Shown piece by piece: positions 1 through 9,750 of a stretch of DNA of 64,000 bases. The stretch spans positions 434,001-498,000 of the forward strand of contig JAUIMM010000739.1 in assembly GCA_031769625.1 (NCBI GenBank), written 5' to 3'. This DNA comes from Taudactylus pleione (taxonomy: Eukaryota; Chordata; Amphibia; Anura; Myobatrachidae). Under the pieces are notes generated by a model that saw only the letters and a list, made by a program, of their open reading frames with translations, did no database searches and was not told where the DNA came from. The translations under genes and the position numbers were made by a program. Within the stretch, counting starts at the first letter, position 1. Every line of letters begins with the position of its first letter.

Positions 1-854
1 GTGTATTGGATGGTGACGTTCCCTTAACAGACCAAGTAAACCAAGGTAACATTTCCCGCATTGTGACTCAATTGGGTATATATTTTCCAGTAGTAGTTAA
101 CTGGAACAAAATTTTCACCATTAAGCAGAAGGAGAGTGAAACTGCAGAAGACTATTGCGATCGGTCTCTGCAGACTATCACCCAGTACACTGGGATAGAG
201 GATATTAAAGATAGCACTCACCACAGGGGAATGATAGTCACGGTATTTGTGGACGGTCTGAAAGAGGGTTTAAAAACTTGGGTTCAGACCTCACAGCCTG
301 GCTGGCGGGGACTCACAATAGATAACCTCATAGAAACTGCCATTGAACATGATAAAAACATCTCCAAGAAGAGAGAAGCCCAGAGCGAAAAACTAATGGC
401 TGTCAGTATACAAGCTCTGGAGGGAATGACGGTAACATCACAGCCAACAGACACACTCACTTGTGAACAAGTATGTGCTCTCACTAACCCCACCGAACAA
501 CAAACACAACTCTATCCCACTAACCCGATGCAACCACAGGTCCCATACTACCCACCAACTTCTTATCCCCCACAATACCCTTACCCTCCCTATCCTTACC
601 CATATCCACCACCTTTACCCTCTGCACAAACATCACAACACCACATGTCTTCACCCAATACACGAACCTGTTTTAACTGTAAACAACCAGGACACTTAAG
701 TAGAAACTGTACAGTAAAACGAGTAGGGATCTCACATCAGGGAAGACCTGGATATCCCCATAAGGGACATGCACAAAGGCCAGCAAATGTTCAGCAGGCA
801 CCAGCTCCAATTGTAGCCGTAAATGCTTTATTGGAGAATGGTAGCCAACGCTAG
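1..854 (+). pseudogene. gag: Endogenous retrovirus gag, 3' part (capsid and nucleocapsid)
   Basis: This is the C-terminal part of a retroviral Gag polyprotein, the structural precursor of capsid and nucleocapsid. The reading frame is open from the window edge to a TAG at 852-854, so the 5' end lies outside the window. The first ~130 residues look like a gammaretrovirus-type p30 capsid C-terminal region (charged helices, KESETAEDYCDR). A Pro/Tyr-rich linker follows at about residues 165-215, then one CCHC zinc knuckle, CFNCKQPGHLSRNC, at about residues 223-236, the RNA-packaging motif. One knuckle rather than two fits gamma/epsilon-like (class I) elements. The pro-pol frame continues in the same phase after the TAG, as in viruses that make Gag-Pol by stop-codon readthrough. 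Later breaks show the copy is dead. Class assignment is inferred from motifs only. Confidence 0.85.
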
Positions 855-1832
855 GGGTCAGGTCATACCTGTAGTCTACAGATAGTCAGGTTAACGGGAA
901 GTACTAGGAAAGAACCGGTCATGATGGTTGATGTAGCTGGTACTGAATATCCTTTTCTTGTAGACACAGGGGCGACCAGGTCAGTGATAAAATCTCCCGT
1001 TAATTTGCAGGTGACCAACGAGACAGTACCAACAATGGGTGTAACAGGCAAAGTGGAACATTATCCTTTAACAAAGTCCACAGAGGTTACTATTGGGCCG
1101 TTGCATACCAGGCATTCTTTTCTCCTGGCTGCTGCGGCTCCGACTAACCTACTGGGCAGAAACTTGTTATGTAAGATGGGATGTGTTATATATTGCACCC
1201 CTGATGGTGTATTTTTAGATATCCCAGAGAGAATGGTATTCGAGGTGCGGGATATGTTAGATACTCCTCAAAGGCTAATGTATCACTCTACAGTTTTAAA
1301 TGAAACTCCATCACAGGTAGATGAAATGTTGTCCCAAATTCCAGACTCCCTTTGGACGAAAGATGGACAGGACACTGGATTAATGGCAAACGTAAGCCCT
1401 GTAATGGTAAATTTAAAAAGCGGTAGGCAAGCTCCAAAAATTCCCCAGTACCCACTAAAACAGGAGGTAGAATTAGGGTTTTTTCCAATAATTGAGCGAT
1501 TATTGCAACAGGGAATTTTAGTTCGTACAGCTAGTGTAGCTAACAGTCCCATCTTCCCGGTGAAGAAGAGTGGTGGGAGGGGTTATAGGCTGGTACAAGA
1601 CCTTAGAGGTGTTAATAAGGTAGTAGAGAGCCAATTCCCTGAAGTGCCAAATCCAGCTGTCATTTTGTCAAATGCAACCCACTTCACTGTCATTGACCGC
1701 TGTTCTGCTTTCTTCTCTGTGCCTCTCCATCCTGACTGTCAGTATCTATTCGCATTTACATACAGAGGTTTACAATACACATGGACACGATTACCCCAAG
1801 GTTTCATAGACAGCCCCAGTATCTTCTCCTAG
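855..1832 (+). pseudogene. pol: Endogenous retrovirus protease and RT fingers
   Basis: This is the start of the Pol polyprotein in the same frame as gag. An aspartic protease comes first, with active-site motif LVDTGATRSV near 958-987 and a GRN-type segment near 1155. From about 1440 the reverse transcriptase fingers/palm follow: VKKSGGRGYRLVQDLR near 1560-1607, the first catalytic aspartate in FTVIDRCSAFF near 1684-1716, and LPQGFIDSPSIF near 1792-1827. These match class I retroviral RT signatures. The frame ends at an in-frame TAG (1830-1832), directly before the segment that carries the YVDD motif. That stop lies inside a catalytic domain, so it is a disabling mutation and not a gene boundary. 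Confidence 0.85.
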
Positions 1833-2430
1833 GTATTGCACGACTGTTTACAATCTTTTCAACCTGCCAATGGATCTGTTCTAATTCAATATGTGGACGA
1901 TTTATTGCTATGTTCTGACTCGTTTATGTCATGTTTGAATGATACTAAACTTCATCTCTCACAAACAGGACACAAGGTAGCTAAGGACAAACTACAGCCG
2001 TGCCAATCCAGAGTAAAATATTTGGGACACTGCCTAACCCAGGGGTTACGACATCTTACAACAGATAGAATCCAGGCCATACAAAACATGACACTGCCGC
2101 AGAATCAACAGCAAATTCGTACCTTCTTGGGAATGTGTGGATACTGTAGAATGTGGATCCCAGGTTTTTCTATTTTGGCCTTACCTTTACAGTAATTAGT
2201 CTCTTCCTCAAAGCCCGATCGTGTCATACACACAGAGGAATCAGAGCAGGCTTTCCTTAATTTTAAGGATAGTCTGACGAAAGCTCCTGCATTGGGAATA
2301 CCCGATTATGAAAAACCTTTTGATTTGTATTGTACGGAAGCCGATGGTTGTGCTGGTTTTGTCCTTACACAAAAACATGGTGATGCCAGTAGGCCCGTAG
2401 CATACTACAGTGCCCAATTGGACAAGTAGT
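1833..2430 (+). pseudogene. pol: Endogenous retrovirus RT palm, thumb and connection
   Basis: This continues RT in the same frame as the preceding segment. The catalytic box QYVDDLLLCS lies at about 1889-1918 and is intact. Next come GHKVAKDKLQ and KYLGHCL near 1963-2034 and RTFLGMCGYCRMW near 2119-2157, the usual thumb landmarks. A TAA at 2193-2195 breaks the frame. The connection domain then resumes in the same phase, with FLNFKDSLTKAPALGIPDY near 2252-2308 and RPVAYYSAQLD near 2393-2425. A TAG follows at 2428-2430. Together with the stops at 854 and 1832, four stops lie in one otherwise continuous frame. Confidence 0.8.
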
Positions 2431-2431
2431 A

Positions 2432-2960
2432 TTGGGCCATGATATGATTGTCTACACTCCCCATGCTGTATCTGCTCTGTTGAACTCAGCTCAAACCAGA
2501 CACGTCTCCTCAGCTAGGTTCACCAAATGGGAACTAGCTCTAATCGCTCCTGCAAATATTACTGTTAAACGTTGCAGTACGCTGAATCCAGCAACATACC
2601 TACCATATGTACAACATGATGTACAAAGGGTGGAAGGAGAGGAGTTGCTGGCGGGAGGTGAGTTCGGCAGACATAATGATACGCACGATTGTATGACATA
2701 TCTGAATCAGACCTTTACTGCTAGACCTGACATACATGACACACCTTTAGAGAATGTGGATGTAACTTTTTATACGGATGGGAGTTGTCATAGAAAACAG
2801 ACACAGGTGAATTATGTACAGGTTATGCTGTTGTAAATGACACAGACATCATAGAAGCTAAACCTCTCGGCCCAGGTGGCAGTTTTAGTAGCCACCTCGG
2901 CCCAACCTCACTCAGCCCAGGTGGCAGTTTTAGTAGCACTGACTAGAGCATGTGAACGCA
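2432..2960 (+). pseudogene. pol: Endogenous retrovirus RNase H fragment
   Basis: This is the 3' end of the retroviral remnant. It is read in a different frame from the upstream pol segments, so a frameshift lies near 2430. The tether region runs from about 2432 to 2750. The RNase H start, VTFYTDGSCHR, is at about 2762-2794, with the first catalytic aspartate in the TDG motif. Coding similarity fades after about 2950. A 23-bp exact direct repeat (2870-2892 and 2915-2937, offset 45 bp) interrupts this part. No integrase, env or 3' LTR of this element was found; the next sequence is an oppositely oriented Ty3/gypsy copy. Confidence 0.7.
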
Positions 2961-3165
2961 GTCATACAATAGTCATACATTAGAGGTTTATAGGAAGGAT
3001 TTTAGAAGGTACAGGCAGTGGTATATAGAGGTTAATTTTAATATTGTTAAGCCTTAGGAGGATCCTTCTGGAATCTGTTGAGAACCAATGGTTACAGGAG
3101 AGAGATATGGAAGGAACTAGGGATGTGGAGGTATGGAGGTAGTCTCAGCTTTTAAGCTACTGGAT

Positions 3166-4095
3166 TCAGGACTTGGCAATTGGAAATGGACCAATATAAC
3201 GTGGGGCAAATTTCATTGAGGGAACCCGGACTCTGAGGTTTTGAGTGGAGAGCCAGACCGTATCTCCAGATTGAAGACTAGGCACCGCTCGTCTCTTGCG
3301 ATTAGCAAATCTTTTATATCGAGCAGATGTTTTAACGAGCGCGTAGCGAACCTTCTTCCAAATTTCAGAAAACTGCTGGAGAGAAATCTTGGCAGCTGTT
3401 ACATCCAGTGTTGGAAGAAGTGGAACATCTGGAACTCGAGGATGATGACCGATCACTAAGAAAAGGAGTGGAATTGGTGGATGTGTGGTAATGATTGTTG
3501 TGAGCGAATTGGGCCCATGGAAGGGGCTCCATCCCATCATCTTGGGAAGAGGCGATAAAGGTGCAAAGAAACTGCTCCAAGTCTTGGTTGACCCTTTCGG
3601 TTTGTCCATTGGTCTGGGGATGATATGCGGTAGAGAAGTTTTACCCGAAGTGCTGAACAGAGTGACCTCCAAAATTTAGCTATGAACTGCACTCCTCTGT
3701 CAGAGATGATTTCTTGCGGGAGACCATGAAGTCTGAAGATCTCCGTAATGAAATTTTGAGCGAGTAATGGAGCAGATGGAAGTCCAGTGAGAGGAACGAA
3801 ATGAGCCATTTTGGAGAATCTGTCCATGATAACCCAGACTGTATTGTGGCCTTGAGATAGTGATGATGAAATCCATGGATAAGTGTGTCCATGGCTGTGA
3901 AGGAATGGCTAATGGCTGGAGTTGCCCGGACGAAGCTTGCCGAGGTACTTTGTGCTGAGCACACTTAACACATGAGGAGACGTAGGAGACATCTATTTTC
4001 ATGGAAGGCCAACAATAAGATTGCCGGATAAATTCAATCGTTTTCTCAGTGCCATAGTGTCCGGAGAAATGAGATGCATGAGCCCGTTGTAACAA
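3166..4095 (-). pseudogene. Ty3/gypsy integrase remnant
   Basis: This is a retrotransposon integrase in at least three frames. The N-terminal HHCC zinc-binding region is at about 4095-3950 (HASHFSGHYG, CVKCAQHKVP). The core begins with THLSMDFI near 3895-3865, carrying the first acidic residue. The second is in ISDRGVQF near 3712-3688. The third is expected in the segment near 3600, which is frame-shifted. The C-terminal part around 3300-3166 has SGDTVWLST and the FAPRYIGPFPI motif typical of the gypsy integrase C-terminus. The frame moves near 3830 and again near 3680, and further stops follow after 3166. Domain identity is clear; activity is excluded by the breaks. Confidence 0.8.
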
Positions 4096-4205
4096 CTTCT
4101 TACGAGGTGGGGTTTCACAAAGGTCTTTCCAATGGGAGGAGTCATAGCGATGTTGGTAGCGGCAAACAAAGTTGGATCCAGGATGGGATGAACTTGTTCA
4201 GCGAG

Positions 4206-5226
4206 CTATTTAGAACCACTCTCCATGGAACGGGAAAGAGCGTCGGCTTTACAGTTTTGTGAACCAGGGCAATAGGAGAGCTTGTAGTTTAATCTGGAGA
4301 AAAACATCACCCATCTAGCTTGCCTCAGATTCAAACAATTAGCAGTTTTCAAATAAAGTAAGTTTTTGTGGTCTGTGTTGATGGTGATGGGATACTGGGC
4401 CTGATTCAGAGCCGCTCGTAAGCGGCCGCTTGTTCGCTCTGAGCGATGTTCGCACAACTGCGCATGCGTATGAGTCATAATGCACATGCGCAAACCAGTC
4501 ATTGCGGTCGGAAATCGTGCGCTCGCAAAACAGCGAGGGACTGCTAATTTGATTGACAGAATGTACCGTTTGTGGGTGGTAACAGGGAAGGTGCTTGAAA
4601 ACGGGGGAGTGGAGATCCGAACGCAGGCGTGCCTAATGGTCAAAAGGCCGTTTAATGGGAGTGCATAATTAGTAAAGGAGCGTCATCGACCACGTCACTT
4701 GGTTGTCTTTTAGCCTGAACTGCTCACAGTATTAGGGGAAAGAAAATCCTACCACAAGCACTGCAAGCAGTTCAGATGCCTTTCAATATTCCCGATTAAT
4801 CCTAATAAATATCGGAGATGACGTGTGATGCGAACGGCAAAGGGACATCTTTACAAAATAGCGAGTGAATTTTTCGTATGCTCGCTCAGACATAGAGGTG
4901 TCAACACACCGCAAAGAGCGAGCGCTCAATTTAAATATCCGTCCCCTTTTTTAGAACGAGCGTCTGCTAATAGCGTCCGTCTCTGAATCAGGCGCACTGA
5001 GCCCCTTCTAGAAGATATCGCCATTCTTCGAGAGCCAATTTTATGGCGAGTAACTCCTGGTCTCCAATGGAGTAATTCCTCTCAGCAGGCAAAAACTTTC
5101 GGGAGTAGAATCCACAGGGATGAAGTTTCTCGTCCTCAAAGCATTGGGAGAGAACTGCTCCAACTCCCTCAGACGAGCTTCAACCTCCAGAATGAAGGGT
5201 CGTGTAAAATCTGGTTGTTTCAACAC
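4206..5226 (-). pseudogene. Ty3/gypsy RNase H region split by a MITE
   Basis: The RNase H domain lies downstream of RT on the minus strand. The upstream part (5226-4999) starts with [16 protein letters not shown] and includes the region preceding the TDHKNL motif. The downstream part (4393-4206) contains [14 protein letters not shown] and [14 protein letters not shown], and ends with the [11 protein letters not shown] motif before the spacer to integrase. The intervening 599 bp is a TIR element with ACT on both sides. Dropping one ACT copy puts the two halves back in phase, so this insertion alone accounts for the break at that point. A frameshift near 5180-5100 is also likely. Confidence 0.8.
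4397..4995. mobile_element. Short TIR element, subfamily B, inserted in gypsy RNase H
   Basis: Termini are GGGCCTGATTCAG at 4397-4409 and CTGAATCAGGCGC at 4983-4995 (one mismatch). The flanking trinucleotide ACT occurs at 4394-4396 and 4996-4998, a 3-bp target duplication. The interior is rich in GCTCGC-type CpG repeats and codes for nothing recognisable. A 3-bp duplication and a GGG-starting TIR suggest a PIF/Harbinger-type non-autonomous element, although that superfamily prefers TWA targets. A related copy starts at 49661. Confidence 0.85.
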
Positions 5227-5242
5227 CGGAGCAGAGATGGTC

Positions 5243-5857
5243 CTATTTCAGGAGTTGAAAGGAAGAAGTGGCCTCGACTGACCAAGTGGTTGGGTCCATT
5301 CCCTTGCAGGCGAGAGCTGTGATAGGAGCTACCAGGGTGGAGAAACCTTTAATAAATTTGCGGTAATAGTTAGCAAAACCTAAAAATCGTTGAATGGACT
5401 TCAGGGATGTAGGGATAGTCCAATCGAGGACGGATTTAAGTTTTGCAGGATCCATTTGAAGATTAGACCCGGAGATCATGTACCCCAGAAATGGAACACT
5501 AGATACTTCGAAAACACATTTTTCCAACTTGCAGTAAAGTTGATTGGAGCGCAACCTTTGAAGAACCTCCTTCACCTGATTCCGATGACTTGCCAAATCT
5601 TGAGAGAAGATCAAAATATTGTCTAAGTAGATGACCACACTTTTATACAGGAGACCCCGGAAGATTTCGTTGACAAAGAATTGGAAAACAGCTGGGGCAT
5701 TACAGAGGCCGAAGGGCATGACGAGATACTCGTAATGCCCATCTCTGGTGTTGAAAGCTGTTTTCCATTCATCACTGGGACGGATACGAATTAAGTTGTA
5801 GGCTCCTCTTAAATCAAGCTTTGTGAAGATTGTGGCTCCTCTGACTCTGTCGAACAA
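5243..5857 (-). pseudogene. Ty3/gypsy reverse transcriptase with altered catalytic box
   Basis: This is the RT palm and thumb of the gypsy element. GATIFTKLDLRGAYNLIRI near 5836-5780 carries the first catalytic aspartate, and MPFGLCNAPAVFQ near 5712-5674 is the conserved palm motif. The catalytic box reads YLDN near 5629-5618 instead of the usual YLDD: the codon at 5620-5618 is AAT. The following residues ILIFS and the thumb (FLGYMISG, RFLGFANYYRKFI) are normal. Loss of the second aspartate of this box should abolish polymerase activity. The fingers region lies upstream, around 5900-6000, in another frame. Confidence 0.85.
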
Positions 5858-5919
5858 CTCAGTTATGAGAGGTAGAGGATACCAATTTTTTTATAGTTAC
5901 GTCATTGAGTCCGCGGTAG

Positions 5920-6480
5920 TTAATGCATGGACATAATCCTCCGTCTGTCTTTTTGATGAAAAAAAATCCAGCCCCTGCTGGAGAAGATGAAGGACGAATT
6001 AAACCTTTTTTTAGATTTTCCTCCAATGTATTCGGACATAGCTTGAGTTTCAGGGAGTGAGAGCGGATAGGTGCGTCCCCTAGGAGCGTTCTTCCCAGGA
6101 ATTAGACCGGTGGGACAGTCCCAATTGCGATGGGGAGGTAAAAGATCCGCCTTTTGCTTACTGAACGCATCTGAGAAATCTGAATAGGATTCAGGCAGGC
6201 CCATAGGAAGTTGCAGGTCAGAGGACCGAACTGGAACCACCCAATGTAGACAATCCTTGAAGCAATTGGTACTCCAGGAGATAATTTGCATAGTAGACCA
6301 GTCAATTTGTGGAGAATGTCTCTGTAGCCAGGGTAGGCCGAGAACTAGAGAATGAGAGGCTTTGGGAATCACTAGGAAGGATAAGTGGAGAACACCGATG
6401 GTAAGTTTAAGTGGTTTGGTGCGTTGGGTGATGGTTCCACTATTAATTCGACTACCGTCGATGGCAGTTAAGGTCACCAC
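5920..6480 (-). pseudogene. Ty3/gypsy protease C-terminus and RT linker
   Basis: The segment reads as the C-terminal half of a retrotransposon aspartic protease (LVLGLPWLQRHSPQIDW near 6343-6293), followed by the acidic and proline-rich linker into RT (DFSDAFSKQKADLLPPHR near 6183-6130, then [15 protein letters not shown]). These are standard landmarks just upstream of gypsy RT. The active-site DTG motif would be further upstream and is not seen; 6523 is the start of an inserted TIR element. The frame is lost near 5990-5920, where the RT fingers should be. Assignment rests on order and motifs. Confidence 0.75.
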
Positions 6481-6522
6481 TCGAGTTAAGGCTTCAACAA
6501 GAATCCGATATTTATGAACAAA

Positions 6523-7004
6523 GGGCCTGATTCAGACCCGGTCAAAAGCGCTGAGCGCTCGCAACCGGGTCGATGGTGGCCCAGAGCGCATGTGCACGAC
6601 TGAGCCGGCTCCGTCGTGCACATCCGCGAGACCCAGATAGCGACGGGCAATCCGTCGCTCCGGGTCTCATACCAAAGGGGGCGTGCTGTCGATGTTGAGT
6701 GACAGCACGCCCCCTTTGGTGGGTGGGCCATGGGAGTGGCTGCCCAAACGCAGGCGTTCCTATGTGAAGAGACGAAATCTCTCTGGGGCTTGCGGCATAG
6801 AGACCCTACCACAAGGGTCTCGTCGCAAGCCCGATGGTCGCGATGGTCTTGACCATCACGACCATCTTCCTGGCCGCTCGCTATAGCTGTGGGTGGTCAC
6901 CCACAGCTATGCGAGCGGCCAGGAGGCCGTTCTTAAAAAAAAAAAAGACCGGCCCTGATTCAGAGCGAGCACTCTGTCAGAGCATCCGACTCTGAATCAG
7001 GGCC
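6523..7004. mobile_element. Short TIR element, subfamily A
   Basis: The termini GGGCCTGATTCAG (6523-6535) and CTGAATCAGGGCC (6992-7004) form a TIR pair. The flanks AAA and ACA are a weak 3-bp duplication. The interior is a series of nested palindromes: a GC-rich hairpin around 6675-6720 (CAAAGGGGGCGTGCTGTC and its complement), one at 6885-6920 (AGCTGTGGGTGGTCACC), and a terminal hairpin from 6952 to 7004 that repeats the TIR internally. It has no coding capacity. Confidence 0.8.
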
Positions 7005-7370
7005 ACAGTGTGGAGGCTCACTTAGACAGGCTAAGGGGACTTGTTGCACTGGCAACTAGTGAGAGCGGTGAAGATCCTTTTAAAGGGAGCGCTGGATGCT
7101 GACTGGCTGGAAGAGAGGGATAAGCAAGTCTATTGGAGGAAATCGCATCACATGGGCAATCCAAGATGGCCGCGCCCATGGACCGGAGACCCACGAGTGA
7201 AACACCGGACCTGAGGCTGAGAACAGGATGCAGAAGCTGCAGGGGAGCAGAGGGAGTGATCGCCTGCAGGAACTGACCGGCGGGGAAGCCGGGAGCTGCA
7301 CTGCAGCGTTCTGAGAGGTAAGTGCCGAGGTCTGATTCTGGGGTCTCTATGGTGAGTTGTGACAGACCTT
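7005..7370 (-). other. Possible LTR/leader remnant of the gypsy element
   Basis: This stretch follows the gypsy protease (minus orientation) beyond a MITE, where the 5' LTR and leader would be expected. Around 7045-7060 it contains TGGCAACTAGTG. The stretch at 25955-26290, which also follows a MITE, has a comparable TGGCAACTGAGG with similar downstream text (GGATGCTGA...CTGGCTGG). The shared order suggests two divergent copies of the same non-coding repeat, perhaps an LTR. No paired LTR or primer-binding site was confirmed. Confidence 0.35.
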
Positions 7371-8148
7371 ATGTGGTGGAGAGCGAAAAGCACCAATCAT
7401 TTTATAACAACTCCGTGTATCTAGCATAAGGCAAACACTTGTGTTATATTATTAGAGGCATGCTTAATAAAGTTTTTCATTTTATATTTCCACATCCATC
7501 TCTTCCCCAGCAAATGACGGACACCTCGTGGCTCACAGCCCATCAGCGGCTACTTACTATAGAGCGGCTTCTGATTAGCTGGTGGCGGAAACCTCGTGGG
7601 GAAGAGATGCACATACATCTCTTCACTGTCCGTGGTTTGCGTTACTCTGTATTTTATTTTGTAAGGCCGGTACTCTAATGGAGAAGAGGACTGACCTGCG
7701 CCAAGGACTTGGTAAGTATAGTATGTGTGTGTTTTGTGTGTAATAAACTCATACTATGTATGGTGCGTGTGTATTTTTTAACTATTTTTTTTTTTTAATA
7801 GTGGGGGTGCCGGTCGCCTCCTGGGACTTGTAGTTCCACATTACCACCTCACCATCTTACAAGAGCAGGCACAACTATTGTTTTTTACTTAAGACCAAAA
7901 AGACAGTATGAGAGGAAGGCTCTGCCTCACCTGACTGCACATCACCGGTTTGTCTGTGGTCAGACACAGGGAACTCTGGGAGAAACACGATCACATACAC
8001 CATCGAAAAACATGATTCAGCAAAACACAATTCTTGGTAAATTTCAGTGTTTCAGCTGTCAGAAGTCTCCCGTGTTTCAACGATGCTGTGAGTGATGCAA
8101 CTCGGACCAGACACGATTCTTAGTAAATTTACCCCTTAGAGTACCTTG
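7371..8148. other. No gene seen; unclassified, low-complexity tracts
   Basis: Nothing coding is recognised here. The stretch contains TG-rich and T-rich runs near 7720-7800 and the 14-mer CTGGGACTTGTAGT at 7821-7834. It resembles generic interspersed-repeat sequence without clear ends. Confidence 0.5.
7821..7834 (-). promoter_or_regulatory. ZNF143/SBS-like motif
   Basis: On the minus strand this reads ACTACAAGTCCCAG, matching the core of the vertebrate ZNF143 (Staf/SBS) binding motif, ACTACAANTCCCAG. The identical 14-mer recurs in the opposite orientation at 8906-8919. The motif is often spread by repeats in vertebrate genomes, so function here is doubtful. Confidence 0.4.
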
Positions 8149-8414
8149 AGCAGTGGCGTAACCAGGGTAGGTTGGCCGGGGCTCGTACCCTGGCCACGGT
8201 CTGGTAAAGTCAGTGTAGTGCGGACCGCAGTGAGTGCGTTCTGCACTACACAGTAACACACACACCACCGCCAGCGCTGGGTAGTACACTCGTACTATCC
8301 GGCGGCAGTGTGTGTTTCAGCAGCCAACAAAAGTCAGACTCTCATTGGCTGCTGCGCCCTCTGCCGGAGCCGGGCTGGAGCTCACTCATGAGCCCAGGAG
8401 TGCTTTTGGCTCTG
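8149..8414. repeat. Fragment of an interspersed repeat
   Basis: It begins with GCAGTGGCGTAACCAGGGT, a start commonly seen in vertebrate DNA-transposon-derived repeats. The interior holds imperfect inverted segments (GTGTAGTGCGGACC and GCACTACACAGTAAC). No right terminus is seen before the following MITE fragment. Classification is uncertain. Confidence 0.35.
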
Positions 8415-8687
8415 TCAGACACTAGTGATGTCAGTGGGGCCGGACCCAGACGGAAGGTGTTCCCATTGGAACGCCTCCGTCTGGGCAGCCACGCCCCCGG
8501 CACGCCCACCAAAGGGGGCGTGCTGTCAGTCACCATCGACAGCACGCCCCCTTTGGTACGAGAATCTCGCTATGCGGGTCTCGCGCATGCGCACGACTGA
8601 GCTCCCTCTGTCGTGCGCATACGCATTAAGGCACCATCGACCCGCTTGCGGGCGCTCAGCGCTTGCGAGCGGGTCTGAATTAGGCCC
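8415..8687 (-). mobile_element. Half of a subfamily A TIR element, inverted
   Basis: The right end CTGAATTAGGCCC (8675-8687) is a TIR terminus. Reading leftward from it, the order of blocks (GACCCGCTTGCG, CGCATGCGC, the CCAAAGGGGGCGTGCTGTC hairpin, CAGACGG) matches the left half of the element at 6523 in reverse orientation. The other half is missing. Confidence 0.7.
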
Positions 8688-9028
8688 TGAGAGCGTCACA
8701 GTCTAGAATAGGCCCTCTCTTATCTCTGTTAACAGCTGGCGGCATTTCTCCATAAACGTACAGCGAGTAATAGGGATTCCATGCTCTGGCCACTCGCCGT
8801 ATGAGGTCGAACCCACCATATTGGCTGACTTTATCTCACACAATAGCTTAAAGCAGTTTTCTTATTTGCTTTTAATTCTACCTCACTATCTTTGCAGCAT
8901 GAGGTACTACAAGTCCCAGATTTCCCTGCCTGCCAGTCAGAAAAATGGATACCAGAGGCTGCCATTGTATATTGGGATTTAGTTCCCCGATAGATGGAGA
9001 GTCACAGATTGAATGGCCGTCTTATAGA
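8688..9028. other. No gene seen
   Basis: Ordinary sequence lies between two TIR elements. The only notable item is the ZNF143-like 14-mer at 8906-8919. Confidence 0.5.
8906..8919 (+). promoter_or_regulatory. ZNF143/SBS-like motif, second copy
   Basis: The sequence ACTACAAGTCCCAG is an exact, inverted copy of the site at 7821-7834. It lies in an otherwise featureless stretch (8688-9028) with no promoter or gene nearby. Confidence 0.4.
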
Positions 9029-9750
9029 GTGCCGGATTCAGAGGGTGACGGAACGCCGATGTTACGCAGTTGAGCAATTATCGGTGGTCTGTGCATGCGT
9101 CTGAGTCGTACTGCGCATGCGTCAAGTTTCATTACCGTTGTCGCTCACAGTGAGGATTAATTCGCAAAGTGATTAACAGACAGGGAGCATTTATGGTTGG
9201 CAAAAGGAATGGGGGCGCTACTCAAATGCAGGCGTGTCGCGACCATTTTCGAGGCGTGTCTCAATCTGTGACTGTCATCCCGTGTGCAGTAAAAGTGGCT
9301 CCAGCGCCTCAGTTCCTGAAGCCATTCAGCACAACCATAGGGTTACTCAGGAGGCTGATCCACTGATCTCTGACAATTGTTGCTTGTTCAGGGCCTGTGG
9401 GCTGTAACTAGGCGGCGACCTTGCAGACGCACAGAACTGTTCATTCTTGTGGCAGCGTCATGGCATCATGGGAGTGTCGTGGACGTGTAGGCCGGATTCC
9501 CTGTTCGATAGCAGCAAGCAGATGGAAATTGGACGCCTGTTTCCGATGGATCTTGTACACCCTACATGGGGTGAGTACAGATCCGGATACAATGTATGAC
9601 CGTTGTGGCTGCGTTTGTTAGAACAGTGGGTGGGATGGGCTTCCACATGGTGTCGCAGTCACTTGGCATATCGGTTCTCTCATTAGCACAATGAAGTAGC
9701 CGGTCGCAGCTGCAGGAACATGCAGCTGCGAATGTGTCCCAGTCAGGCCC
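9029..9750. mobile_element. Divergent TIR element, subfamily C
   Basis: The left end is GTGCCGGATTCAG and the right end near 9741-9750 is AGTCAGGCCC, both degenerate forms of the GGGCCTGATTCAG terminus. The interior carries the subfamily C marker (GATTAACAGACAGGGAGCAT near 9171-9190), also seen in variant form at 25597, 58590 (reversed) and 61620. Boundaries are approximate. Confidence 0.55.

Larger units (their letters stand above)
3166..6522 (-). mobile_element. Ty3/gypsy LTR retrotransposon, decayed
   Basis: On the minus strand the order protease, RT, RNase H, integrase runs from high to low coordinates, the Ty3/gypsy (Metaviridae) arrangement. The copy is interrupted at 4397-4995 by a TIR element inside the RNase H region, and another TIR element starts at 6523, just upstream of the protease segment. 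Several frame changes and stops show it is inactive. A typical gag with CCHC knuckle was not found, and no flanking LTR pair could be verified; 7005-7370 is the best candidate for 5' LTR/leader material. After 3166 the frame degenerates and no chromodomain or 3' LTR is visible before the retroviral remnant on the + strand. Confidence 0.85.

Noticed and set aside
6486..6886. Frames of 67-108 residues at 6.5-6.9 kb
   Set aside because: They lie within hairpin-rich MITE sequence and are by-products of its GC-rich composition.
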